Source: a virus. Taken from it: a stretch of DNA of 64,000 nucleotides. The stretch covers positions 62,001 to 126,000 of the IMG/VR virus record IMGVR_UViG_3300032820_000001, one strand, 5' to 3'. The position numbers and the translations under genes were made by a program. The notes under the pieces are model-generated. The model was not told where the DNA came from, searched no databases, and was given only the letters and a program-made list of their open reading frames with translations. This document shows positions 42,920-50,912 of the stretch, piece after piece; position 1 is the first letter of the stretch, and each line of letters starts with the position of its first letter.

Positions 42920-43170
42920 TACTTGTTGTAACCTTTAATCCTTTCAAAGATATCGATGGCTGATTGGCCGCCAAGGTAAACGATACTAATCCAGACCCAA
43001 TGCTCCGATTCGAGAGCGGCCACAGACATGAGTGCCGTAGCTGTCATCCAAACCATTAATTTGCGAGAAGCCACCTTGCTAAACAGCCTGTCCAGTGCTC
43101 CAGACTTGGATGTCATTTGGTCAAGCTTCTCCTCAATTGTATCTAACTTAATTTTCTCATCAGTGCTCAT
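42919..43170 (-). CDS. Small membrane protein, putative holin
   Basis: The start is ATG 43168-43170 (MSTDEKIKLDTIEEKL) with SD GGAGGTGA; an ATG six codons earlier lacks an SD. The 83-residue protein has a charged N-terminal helix, then two hydrophobic segments (LMVWMTATALMSVAALE, about 42-58, and WVWISIVYLGGQSAIDIF, about 62-79) and a short charged tail (ERIKGYNK). That is the size and topology of a class II holin. It is the first gene after a promoter-like octamer and is followed directly by two other membrane proteins. No endolysin is visible in the window, so lysis assignment rests on topology and clustering. Confidence 0.5.
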   Translation of the reverse strand: MSTDEKIKLDTIEEKLDQMTSKSGALDRLFSKVASRKLMVWMTATALMSVAALESEHWVWISIVYLGGQSAIDIFERIKGYNK

Positions 43171-43189
43171 AATCGTCACCTCCACCATA

Positions 43190-43197
43190 TAAATAGT
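43190..43197 (-). promoter_or_regulatory. Candidate late promoter octamer (ACTATTTA)
   Basis: Coding-strand ACTATTTA within AACTACTATTTATATGG, directly after the stop region of the Mre11-Rad50 gene and 20 nt before the putative holin ATG. It would start a lysis/packaging transcript. Confidence 0.4.
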
Positions 43198-43199
43198 AG

Positions 43200-46100
43200 T
43201 TATTGATTAATATGAGCAAATCCGTCCTTCCTGTCGATATCAATTGTCATATCCGCAGCATCCTTCAAACTATCCAAATGAGAGATTAGGATAACTTTAT
43301 TGAATTGCATCTTAATCAAATCAACAATCCTGTTAAAGCCTTCCATATTATTCTCATCCAAAGAGGTGCCGGGCTCATCAAGAATGAACACATCGCCACG
43401 AGGCAACGTGCTGACGCTCAAGAGAGCCAGACGAATGGCAATTGCTGCCAATGTCTTTTCTGCTCCCGATCCCAACTCAATTGGTCGGGGATCAAACTTC
43501 GGGTGCTTAATCAAAACATCAAGTTTTCTTCCGTCGGTTTCAAGATAAATCTCAAAGTCGGCAACGTTAGAGAGAACCTTAGAAATCTCTGCGTTAATGA
43601 CTGGAAGTCTTCGTTTCGTGATGTCCGAAGAAATTCCGTGGGAATGCATGCACTGCAAAAAATAATCATAAGCGGCATATTCTTCCCTCTTTTGGTTAAG
43701 CATCTCTCTGTCGGCTTCTAAAGATGATAATTTCTCTTCTAAGGAGCCGTGAATCTTATATAATTTTAAGATTTCTTCCTCGCAGCTATCCAGAGATAGG
43801 GACAATTCAGAAACCCTTTTTTGTCTCTTTTCTCGCTCTTTTAGAAGAAGTTCCAAATTTTCAATTGCATCTTTGTTTTCTTCATAAACTTCAATATCTT
43901 TTTTAAGATCCTCGATGTGTCGTTCCTTTGAAAGAATTTCCAAAGCCAACTTTTCAGACATAAGGGAGGCTTCTGAAACTGCTCTCTCCTTCTCCAGCTT
44001 CTTTGTAATAAGCTGATCGTATTTGTCAATGTGAGAAGTTACCACCTCTGGGCCTAATAGCTGGAGGCTGTCTTGTTTTTGCGATTTTGACGAGGTTATC
44101 TCATATAATCTCTCCTCAAGATCTGGCAGTCTTCCTTCTGCGGCCGTTGCGTCTTTCAGCAACTTACAGTGTAAAAATTTATCACCACATGGCACCTCGC
44201 TCAACAAAGACGCCTTTCGCTTTGCAACAGAAACTTTTTCATTGAGGGTATTCCACTCTCCTGAAAGGATATCAATGTCCCTCTCAAGATCTACAATATT
44301 TGATTTTCTCTCCCTATACTCTTCAATGTCAAAGGAAGATATAAAATCATTTATCTTTTCAAGTGCCTCTGAATCTTTCACTCTCGTGTTTGCTATTGTT
44401 GTTTCTGTCTCCTGCAAATTCAGGACGTCTTCGGTAATCTGCAAAACGGTGGTCTTCGCATTCTCCGCATCGATGATTTCCGCAGGAATAGAATCAATTT
44501 GGGAAGTGATGGTTGAGATCTCTTCTTCGTTTTCTTCTATTTCTTCTTTAAACCCTTCACACTTCGCTGTATGATCGGCTACTGCATTTTCGTTTCTCAC
44601 AATGTCGGCAGCTCCAGAGGCAATCTCGTTAGCGTAGTCCCGGCCCTCAAGGGCCTTTACGAAGCCACGCAAGTCTGCTGCCTCCAACTTTGCAATACTA
44701 AATTTCTCTTCAAACAAAAGCAAATCAAGAAACTTTGCAAGAATTTCCTTTCTTCTCGTAGAGCCCTCTTTAATAAATGTAAGAGAGTCTGTCTGAGATG
44801 ACATGGATGTAAGTAAAAAGTCATCAATGTTTCCAAAGTATTTGGCTATGTTTCGATCTGTTTCTATGCGAGTCGTCCCATTGAGTTCCCTCATGTCGCC
44901 GGCAGAATCAGTAACAAAGAAGTCGACGTCTGTCTTTGCTTCATTCGTCACCTCTCCCTTTAGTCTTTTAATATACTTCTCCGATTTTCTCTCAACAATA
45001 TAATCCTGGCCGGCAATATCAATTACAGCCCTGGCTCTGCAATTTGGTTTGTTTTGGTTAATAATGTTATATGCTTTCCTAACATTTTTAGTCGTACTGT
45101 TGAAAAGGGCATAACATAAAGAATCAATGGTACTACTCTTTCCAGAATAGTTTTCACCAAAGATGCCCACCACTCCGGAGAGATTTTCAAAATCAACATG
45201 GTTGCCATCTCCATAATTAAAAAGGTTATCCCACTCTAAGCTTTTAAGCTTCCAATGGATGTTGCGGGATACCTCATCACTTTCGGAGGCGTAAGAATTC
45301 ATGCGGCGATTAATAGCAAGGACTTCTGATATCATGTCATCAGCCAATTCATAGTCGTTGAGGTATTCTTTAATCAATCTCTCTTGGACCTTTTCATCTC
45401 TCAAATCTTCTTCGAGAGCCTCTTTTATCGCATCCTCGACGCTGCCAACAACTCCGCTTACGTTGTTCTGTGTCGTTGTTGATTCTGGTTTGAATTTCGT
45501 TTGAACAACTCCTTGGGCCTTTCTCATCGCTCCAACAGAAATCTGATTCATTGAGCGAATGCGGATGCGGGCGTTTTCCGGTATCTCTAGCTTCTTCGGC
45601 ACCTTACCTTTGGGTGTAAGGATAATTGTGACAAAAGGGTTTGGATTCAGAATTCGATGATGGGAAACTGAGAAGTTGTCCTTATCTTCGATGTCCCAGA
45701 TCAAGAACCCCTTATCGTCAGTCTCTCCATGATTTTGTTGAATGGTTGATCCGCAATATCGCACACGACCTTCATGATCAAGGGATTGATCAGTCTTGTG
45801 AATATCGCCAAGCATAGCATAATCAAAACCACAAAGAACTGAAATATCGATTCCATGCTCTAGCATGAATCCCGTATCGGTTCTGCAGCCTGCGACGCTA
45901 CCATGATAAAGGGCAATGTTTATTTTCTTCTTCTTTGTGGGTTCAGTGATCCAATTGTTCTTATCAAACACGGAAAGGATATTGAGAACAAGGTTGTGCT
46001 TAAGCGTAACCTCTTTAGAATTCTTGTGCAAGAAAACTTTCGGGTTTTTCATCGCATCCACAATAGGGCTGATTGCATCCTGCCGACTGTCGTTTCTCAG

Positions 46101-46352
46101 GTTGCCATCATGGTTCCCAAGAATAACGTGTGTCGGTGCAATATCTGCCATGCTTCTCAGGAAGTCGGTTGTCATGTCGACCAATTCTGGGGATATGTCT
46201 GTCTTGCGGTGAGCAATGTCTCCGCAGTGAACAATATAGTCGGGCTTCAATTCACGAAGCTGTCGATACATATCATCGAAAGCAATTTTATATTGCTTGT
46301 GATACTTCAAATTTCGAATATGAGTATCACTAATGTGAGCAATTCTAACCAT
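43200..46352 (-). CDS. Single-chain Mre11-Rad50 (SbcD-SbcC, gp47-gp46-like) fusion nuclease
   Basis: The start is ATG 46350-46352 (MVRIAHISDTHIR) with SD GAGG; nine upstream codons are excluded. The 1050-residue chain joins two proteins that T4 encodes separately. The Mre11-type phosphoesterase (about 1-250) has SDTH, HCGDIAH, LGNHDGN, YHGSVAG and GDIHK metal-binding motifs. A linker (about 270-370) follows. The Rad50-type ATPase starts with LKSLEWDNLFNYGDG and Walker A GENYSGKSST (about 400). Two long coiled coils flank a Cys-x6-Cys tip (CGDKFLHC, about 720) in place of the usual Cys-x2-Cys zinc hook. Signature LGSGAEKTLAAIAIRLAL (about 960) and Walker B VFILDEPGTSLD (about 985) follow. In T4 this complex resects ends for recombination-dependent replication. 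The frame is unbroken. Confidence 0.85.
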   Translation of the reverse strand: MVRIAHISDTHIRNLKYHKQYKIAFDDMYRQLRELKPDYIVHCGDIAHRKTDISPELVDMTTDFLRSMADIAPTHVILGNHDGNLRNDSRQDAISPIVDAMKNPKVFLHKNSKEVTLKHNLVLNILSVFDKNNWITEPTKKKKINIALYHGSVAGCRTDTGFMLEHGIDISVLCGFDYAMLGDIHKTDQSLDHEGRVRYCGSTIQQNHGETDDKGFLIWDIEDKDNFSVSHHRILNPNPFVTIILTPKGKVPKKLEIPENARIRIRSMNQISVGAMRKAQGVVQTKFKPESTTTQNNVSGVVGSVEDAIKEALEEDLRDEKVQERLIKEYLNDYELADDMISEVLAINRRMNSYASESDEVSRNIHWKLKSLEWDNLFNYGDGNHVDFENLSGVVGIFGENYSGKSSTIDSLCYALFNSTTKNVRKAYNIINQNKPNCRARAVIDIAGQDYIVERKSEKYIKRLKGEVTNEAKTDVDFFVTDSAGDMRELNGTTRIETDRNIAKYFGNIDDFLLTSMSSQTDSLTFIKEGSTRRKEILAKFLDLLLFEEKFSIAKLEAADLRGFVKALEGRDYANEIASGAADIVRNENAVADHTAKCEGFKEEIEENEEEISTITSQIDSIPAEIIDAENAKTTVLQITEDVLNLQETETTIANTRVKDSEALEKINDFISSFDIEEYRERKSNIVDLERDIDILSGEWNTLNEKVSVAKRKASLLSEVPCGDKFLHCKLLKDATAAEGRLPDLEERLYEITSSKSQKQDSLQLLGPEVVTSHIDKYDQLITKKLEKERAVSEASLMSEKLALEILSKERHIEDLKKDIEVYEENKDAIENLELLLKEREKRQKRVSELSLSLDSCEEEILKLYKIHGSLEEKLSSLEADREMLNQKREEYAAYDYFLQCMHSHGISSDITKRRLPVINAEISKVLSNVADFEIYLETDGRKLDVLIKHPKFDPRPIELGSGAEKTLAAIAIRLALLSVSTLPRGDVFILDEPGTSLDENNMEGFNRIVDLIKMQFNKVILISHLDSLKDAADMTIDIDRKDGFAHINQ

Positions 46353-46368
46353 ATATTTTCCTCTATTG

Positions 46369-47328
46369 TTAAATGGCACTCAGTGCCTGATATAGAAAAG
46401 ATGAATCCAAATCCATTGGGACGGCTTCTTCTTTTCGTTTCGCAAAGACCTCTTTGGGCATTGTGCCCACATCGCTGTATCCCGAAACATCTACTTTGTA
46501 GACTTCGCAATCATGCTGAATGAGGTTCTTAACTAACCTCATGGCCTTCGACTCAGCATCGGGATCGAGGGCAACATACAACGGTGTGTCGTGATTTACA
46601 ATTTTCGAAAACAATACGCTATCTTCCCTAAGTGAAGACCCAAGAAGCGGAATCGCATTCTCAGCAACAATTGCATCGAAAACACCCTCGACAAGTGTTA
46701 AATCATTTTCCCAATCCACATATAGCTCGTTAAAGACAATATCTTTCTTTGCGGATGGGTTTTTATATTTTATCCACTCTTCCTCATAAGAACGAGCAAT
46801 GAAATAATTTACTCTCCCGTCCATGTTAAAGGAGGGAATAATTACTCTCCCAGCGTATTCGCCAGATCCACAATATCCTATCTTCCACTTTAAGATGTCT
46901 TCTCTCTTTATGTTGCGAGATTTCAAATAATGTGCGGCCTTAATTGAGGAGATGTGGTTTTTCTTTCCTGTTAAAGTTCTAAATTCTTCTGGGAGGTTGA
47001 TGATCTCTTCTGGCTCTAATTCTTCTTTTTTCCCGATATTCTTAATAAGGGCCAAGAGATCCATCGGTGCATTGGCCAGATCCATCCTTCCGGTCAACTC
47101 TTCCCACAATTTTCTATGAGTATAAGATCCGTACCGGCGGATAAGGCGATAGATGGAAGGAGACTTATAATCACAAATCCAGCACTTAAAGCTGTCTTTT
47201 TCTATGTTTATAGAGAGTTTTGGCTTGTGATGTCTACACTTCGGGCATGTAAAGAGACGTTCCTCCCCGACACGATAAAACCCGCCGAGGACGTCTTTTA
47301 ATACCTTTATTTTCTTTTCTGCTGACAA
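46369..47328 (-). CDS. DNA primase, DnaG/T7-gp4-type, without helicase domain
   Basis: This 319-residue protein has a zinc-binding start (CPKC at 28-31, HH at 33-34, CWIC at 49-52), a linker region with KKNHISSIKAAHYLKSRNI and WKIGYCGSGEYAGRVIIPSFN typical of the DnaG core, and a Toprim domain: LTLVEGVFDAIVAE (about 208-221) and ALDPDAESKAM (about 255-265). It would synthesise RNA primers for lagging-strand replication. No RecA-type helicase follows. The start appears to be TTG at 47326-47328, preceded by SD AGGA, and overlaps the end of the RuvC-like gene by 22 nt. The Mre11-Rad50 gene follows after 16 nt, so the three DNA genes form one unit. Confidence 0.8.
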   Translation of the reverse strand: MSAEKKIKVLKDVLGGFYRVGEERLFTCPKCRHHKPKLSINIEKDSFKCWICDYKSPSIYRLIRRYGSYTHRKLWEELTGRMDLANAPMDLLALIKNIGKKEELEPEEIINLPEEFRTLTGKKNHISSIKAAHYLKSRNIKREDILKWKIGYCGSGEYAGRVIIPSFNMDGRVNYFIARSYEEEWIKYKNPSAKKDIVFNELYVDWENDLTLVEGVFDAIVAENAIPLLGSSLREDSVLFSKIVNHDTPLYVALDPDAESKAMRLVKNLIQHDCEVYKVDVSGYSDVGTMPKEVFAKRKEEAVPMDLDSSFLYQALSAI

Positions 47329-47828
47329 ATATGTCCTGCCTTTGCTATAACAATACTGTCTGCTTTATCAAAGCATTCAGGTTTAAAATTACCAAACTTA
47401 GTATATTGTACCACGAATTGGGGTTCTTTGTCAAGTAAAAACTCTACGACTTTTTGTTTGGCGTTTTCGCCTCTTGGAATCTTGATGCCGCAAGCCTTTC
47501 TTGCGGAAGCCGCAGACAGGTATTGGGGGACGACTCCAGTGTGCTCGTATATCAACCATGAAACTACTCCATTAAATCTACTCAAAGTAGATAGTGTTTT
47601 GGCCGAAGAAAATCCGCTTCGAAATGACTGGAGTGATTGTTCAATATAGATTTCCTCGATGTCAAATTGCGTGGTAAGGAAGGTTATTTTACTCCTAATG
47701 GACTTGGCTTTCGAAAAAAAGTCTTTATACTTTCTCGTATCCCATGCTTCATTATGAACTATTTTTCCATTTTTGTCAAGTATTGTGACGCCAGTTATAC
47801 TGGTGCTGACATCTAAACCGCAGATCAT
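47307..47828 (-). CDS. RuvC-like Holliday-junction resolvase
   Basis: This 173-residue protein has the RNase-H-like RuvC layout: Asp6 in MICGLDVSTSITG, a second strand (KIVHNEAWDTRK), Glu63 in IEEIYIEQSL, and the C-terminal pair Asp154/Asp157 in CFDKADSIVIAKAG. Size matches bacterial RuvC (about 170). The enzyme would cut branched DNA made during replication or recombination and could clear junctions before packaging. T4 uses an unrelated enzyme (gp49). Here the gene is first in a unit with primase and Mre11-Rad50, overlapping the primase gene. No clear SD precedes its ATG, suggesting coupling to the structural gene ending 12 nt upstream. Confidence 0.8.
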   Translation of the reverse strand: MICGLDVSTSITGVTILDKNGKIVHNEAWDTRKYKDFFSKAKSIRSKITFLTTQFDIEEIYIEQSLQSFRSGFSSAKTLSTLSRFNGVVSWLIYEHTGVVPQYLSAASARKACGIKIPRGENAKQKVVEFLLDKEPQFVVQYTKFGNFKPECFDKADSIVIAKAGHICQQKRK

Positions 47829-47840
47829 GCAATTATTATA

Positions 47841-48905
47841 TCACAGATCTAACTTAAGTTTAAATGTATAACTGTCTTTTTCTCGCTTGCGGATGGGGTT
47901 TGCTAGCTTTGCGGTGCCGAGCAGATTCATGTTGTCGTCGTAGATTCCGATGGATGATATGTAGGTTGTCTTTTCAAAAGAGCCCGTTTCCTGAAATGAT
48001 GAGGATACAATGTTTTTAATTTCCTGCAAATCATTTTCCAAATAAGTATAGGAATTGCTGCTATCAACTTTAGTCTGGCCGTATTCTACAAACGTTGGGT
48101 TATTGGAACTGTTTAAGTCTCCCCGGTTGGCGTGTGCAAACATCGTCATGGTGGGGGTGTAAGTTGTGCCGTTGAGACTAATATCAAAAGAAGAATCAGT
48201 TAGGGCGGCATCCTGTGTGCCAAAGTATTTCCACCTTGCAAAGTCAGATCCGCCAGGATAATTTTGGTTAGTGTCATTGAGGGCCCACGATCCCGTTAAA
48301 AGAATGAACCCCTCATTATATAATATCACTCCAGCGACCTTGCCATCATCCGTTCCGCCAGACTGCACGAGCTCGCCGCGCTTGGTGGAATCTGTCAATT
48401 GTCCAGCGACAGTTCCAGTTACATAAAATTTTAAATCAACGGTTCCCGCCTGCACAGCCGAGCCGTATAACAGTGACGGAAGGCTTATCAGCATTAGATC
48501 TTGTTCGGGCTTATTTCCGAGACTAGATGAGTAAGCGTAATGGGGGCTGAGTTTCTTATAATAATTTAGTGTATTCAGAAGGGAGTCTAATTTCAGATCT
48601 CCCGAACCTGCAGCCAAATAGTCCGAAGACACCACGACGCTGGAGCTTAGAAAATAATCTTTCTCGAAAGAGGCTGTGACCGAAGAGCCTGTGAAATCCG
48701 TTATCGTCACAAATGTTGGCCTTGCGGTGTATTGGTTTTTTCCTACTATCAATACACTGCCAGATACGTGAGGGATTGGTTTGTATCCAGATTCCGGTGA
48801 ACCATTAAAGTACGAAGCTGAATTTGCGATATAGATTTTGGTCTCAGGATAAGACCTTGCACTATTCAGGATGCTGTCGTTCTTATCAAATTTGTAAAAG
48901 GACAT
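47841..48905 (-). CDS. Structural-type protein, paralogue of the 336-aa neighbour
   Basis: This 354-residue, Ser/Tyr-rich beta protein starts MSFYKFDKNDSILNSARSYP (SD AAGGAGGAA). It shares its C-terminal 50 residues with the next gene upstream: 'TYI-S-(V/I)-G-(L/I)-Y', 'N-x-LL-x-TAKL-x-x-P-(I/L)-(R/K)K' and a final 'LKLDL/VRLDY'. About residues 190-240 hold GVILYNEGFILLTGSW, also paralleled there (GLLYYQAGVAVLTSS). It probably forms part of the tail or base plate with the neighbouring structural genes. I associate such pairs with marine phage virions, but no function is known to me. Confidence 0.65.
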   Translation of the reverse strand: MSFYKFDKNDSILNSARSYPETKIYIANSASYFNGSPESGYKPIPHVSGSVLIVGKNQYTARPTFVTITDFTGSSVTASFEKDYFLSSSVVVSSDYLAAGSGDLKLDSLLNTLNYYKKLSPHYAYSSSLGNKPEQDLMLISLPSLLYGSAVQAGTVDLKFYVTGTVAGQLTDSTKRGELVQSGGTDDGKVAGVILYNEGFILLTGSWALNDTNQNYPGGSDFARWKYFGTQDAALTDSSFDISLNGTTYTPTMTMFAHANRGDLNSSNNPTFVEYGQTKVDSSNSYTYLENDLQEIKNIVSSSFQETGSFEKTTYISSIGIYDDNMNLLGTAKLANPIRKREKDSYTFKLKLDL

Positions 48906-48931
48906 CGGTTCCTCCTTGACGGAAAAGACGC

Positions 48932-49942
48932 CTAGTAATCAAGTCTCACTCGAAGAGTTAGAGTTGTGGATGGATCCTTCTTCAGAGGTTCCGACAGTTT
49001 CGCAGTTGCAAGCAATTCGTTGTCTGCAGAATAAAGACCAACAGAAGTGATATACGAGGACGGTGAGTCAATAGCTTTGTCTTTCACTCTGATTTTACTG
49101 TCATTTAAATAGGTTGGATTAGAGCTGTAATTGAACTCGCAATGATTTGCGGGGCAAAAGTAAATTGTAGAATTCAATTCAATAGTGTTATTAAACGTAA
49201 GGTTGTCAAGGCAGTGTCGAACAGCATTGGCGCTGGAGGAAATTGTACTTCCTGTCAGCATTTGAAGGGCAGTTGTAGTTGCAGAACCAAACTCTTCAGG
49301 AAAAACTGAAGATGTTAGTACGGCCACTCCTGCCTGATAATACAGCAAACCTACGCCCGTTCCGGCGACGGCGGCTGAACCTGTATATAAGATACCATAT
49401 TCGCCAGCTGGTGAGTTTGTTCGGTAATTACTAGAGGCCCCATAATCACTAATGGTTATGGGTGTGGTAAAGGGGGTTGCGTAAGTTCCCGATCCCAAGG
49501 TGAGGATGAAAGTTCCCTTTTTTACTTCGTCTTTTGTGAGCAACCGAGCCAAGTTGATAAAGTATGCTTCATTAATTTTGTCTCCTCCGGAAAGGTCGCC
49601 ATCGCGGTCGAAAGGTCTAATGCTTCCCGTTGCATCATTTCCAACAAGAACCTGAGCCATTTGAGAATAGATGTTTTGCTTTTTGTCGTTCTGGCCGGTG
49701 GTGGTGTCTACGAGGGTTCCTGACGCATATCCGCACGTAAGGTCAAACAAGTGATTGGCCGAAGAGCTTAGGTAAGGGTAGTCATATACTGACTGAAACA
49801 TTCCGTGGGAATAGTTTTTAATGTTCGAGTCGCTGTACGTGCTTCCCGAAACTATCGCTCCCGTCACTGGTACATTCTCATGCAACAAGGTTCTTGTTGA
49901 TGTGATGTTCTCGCTTGAAAGTGTTTTAAATATAGTTGCCAT
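48932..49942 (-). CDS. Structural-type protein (336 aa), paralogue of the 354-aa neighbour
   Basis: This 336-residue beta-rich protein starts MATIFKTLSSENITSTRTLLHENVP and has an SD (AGAGGAA). Residues 60-90 contain LTCGYASGTLVDTTT; about 195-215 contain GLLYYQAGVAVLTSSVFPEE; and the C-terminus YITSVGLYSADNELLATAKL, then LRVRLDY, matches the 354-residue paralogue. Several Cys occur near residues 70, 246 and 263. The FKTLSSEN-I-x-x-x-(R/K)-(T/N)-xLHE start is a pattern I recall from virion proteins of marine phages. A tail or adsorption role is inferred from its cluster. Confidence 0.65.
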   Translation of the reverse strand: MATIFKTLSSENITSTRTLLHENVPVTGAIVSGSTYSDSNIKNYSHGMFQSVYDYPYLSSSANHLFDLTCGYASGTLVDTTTGQNDKKQNIYSQMAQVLVGNDATGSIRPFDRDGDLSGGDKINEAYFINLARLLTKDEVKKGTFILTLGSGTYATPFTTPITISDYGASSNYRTNSPAGEYGILYTGSAAVAGTGVGLLYYQAGVAVLTSSVFPEEFGSATTTALQMLTGSTISSSANAVRHCLDNLTFNNTIELNSTIYFCPANHCEFNYSSNPTYLNDSKIRVKDKAIDSPSSYITSVGLYSADNELLATAKLSEPLKKDPSTTLTLRVRLDY

Positions 49943-49958
49943 TATTTATTCCTCTGTT

Positions 49959-50843
49959 CTATGACTTTACGAACCTGACTGGGAGATCAATTGATGCGCC
50001 AGTTGTAGCTCCTTGGATTCTTACGGTGGTGTCGATGTAGCTAACATCACCGACGCCGGTGACATTTCCAGTGCTGCCAAGTTCTGTAAAAAGATACGTG
50101 CTTGAATTGAGTTCAATTGAAGACTGTATCGCAAATTTTAAAATTGTTCCCCTTGGGCCGTCAATTACTTCCGTCGGTGCGGCAGTTGTAATTGTATTCT
50201 CCGACACATAGGATGGGTCAGTCCCAAGCGTCAAATAATAGCTTGCGATCATGTCATCGTCAATGTATGCGATGCGAGCAGCGGGCCCATCGGGAGAGAC
50301 AATCTTTCCTAACCTATTGTCAATTTCCACGATATACTGCGTCTCTAAAAGATCTGTCTCTATCGAAAAGCTTGGGGAAATTGCGTCATTGTCGATTCCC
50401 TGATCAACCCGGATGAACGAGGCTCGTCCTGCGGTGATGTTCTCCCCGAAAAGAATTGGCATCGTGCCCGTGGCATTGTTCTCGGTTGTCTTGTCGACAG
50501 CAACCACATACATATTTATAGAAGTATTCAAGGCAGCATCTGCCTCATCGTTAGCTAAAAGAACTGACATATATAAGATGTTATTTCTTGGGATGGTCAC
50601 AAGTTTGCTTTTCATGGAGGAAGCGTTGTTTGTGAAGGCTTCTAAAATTGGGGTTTGCATAATTTGCAAATCTTGATCGCCAGTTGAGGCGGTCAAATCA
50701 TAGAGAGCGTAATTGATCTCGTCGTCGCCCAAGGCAAATTTTGTAATTGCAAAAGAGCCATCACCCTTTGCCAATCTGTACCGTCCGGTATCGGTTAATA
50801 CCGCATCGATAATAATATCACCACTATTGTCTAAAAATGCCAT
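49959..50843 (-). CDS. Structural-type protein (294 aa)
   Basis: This 294-residue protein starts MAFLDNSGDIIIDAVLTDTGRYRLAKGDGSFAI and continues ITKFALGDDEINYALYD (about 32-48). The start 'FLDNSGDII-DAVLT--GR--LA-GDG' and 'KFALGDDEI-Y' are motifs I recall from an abundant but functionally unassigned virion protein of marine T4-like phages. The rest is beta-rich, ending SIDLPVRFVKS. It has SD GGAGGAA and a promoter-like octamer about 37 nt upstream, so it probably heads a transcript that includes the next two structural genes and perhaps the DNA-metabolism unit. Confidence 0.65.
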   Translation of the reverse strand: MAFLDNSGDIIIDAVLTDTGRYRLAKGDGSFAITKFALGDDEINYALYDLTASTGDQDLQIMQTPILEAFTNNASSMKSKLVTIPRNNILYMSVLLANDEADAALNTSINMYVVAVDKTTENNATGTMPILFGENITAGRASFIRVDQGIDNDAISPSFSIETDLLETQYIVEIDNRLGKIVSPDGPAARIAYIDDDMIASYYLTLGTDPSYVSENTITTAAPTEVIDGPRGTILKFAIQSSIELNSSTYLFTELGSTGNVTGVGDVSYIDTTVRIQGATTGASIDLPVRFVKS

Positions 50844-50879
50844 TTGTTATTCCTCCACGTCATAATTAGTATTATACAC

Positions 50880-50887
50880 TAAATAGG
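50880..50887 (-). promoter_or_regulatory. Candidate late promoter octamer variant (CCTATTTA)
   Basis: Coding-strand CCTATTTA, one mismatch to ACTAYTTA, 37 nt upstream of the ATG at 50843. A related ACTAATTA lies at 50863-50870. Confidence 0.35.
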
Positions 50888-50888
50888 T

Positions 50889-50909
50889 GGGTTTTTTAAA
50901 TAAAAACCC
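50889..50909 (-). terminator. Possible weak terminator hairpin
   Basis: On the minus strand GGGTTTTT/AAAAACCC forms an 8-bp, A/T-rich stem with a 5-nt loop just after the stop at 50913. No T-run follows, so termination would be weak or absent, but it sits where other gaps have clear terminators. Confidence 0.35.
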
Positions 50910-50912
50910 TCT

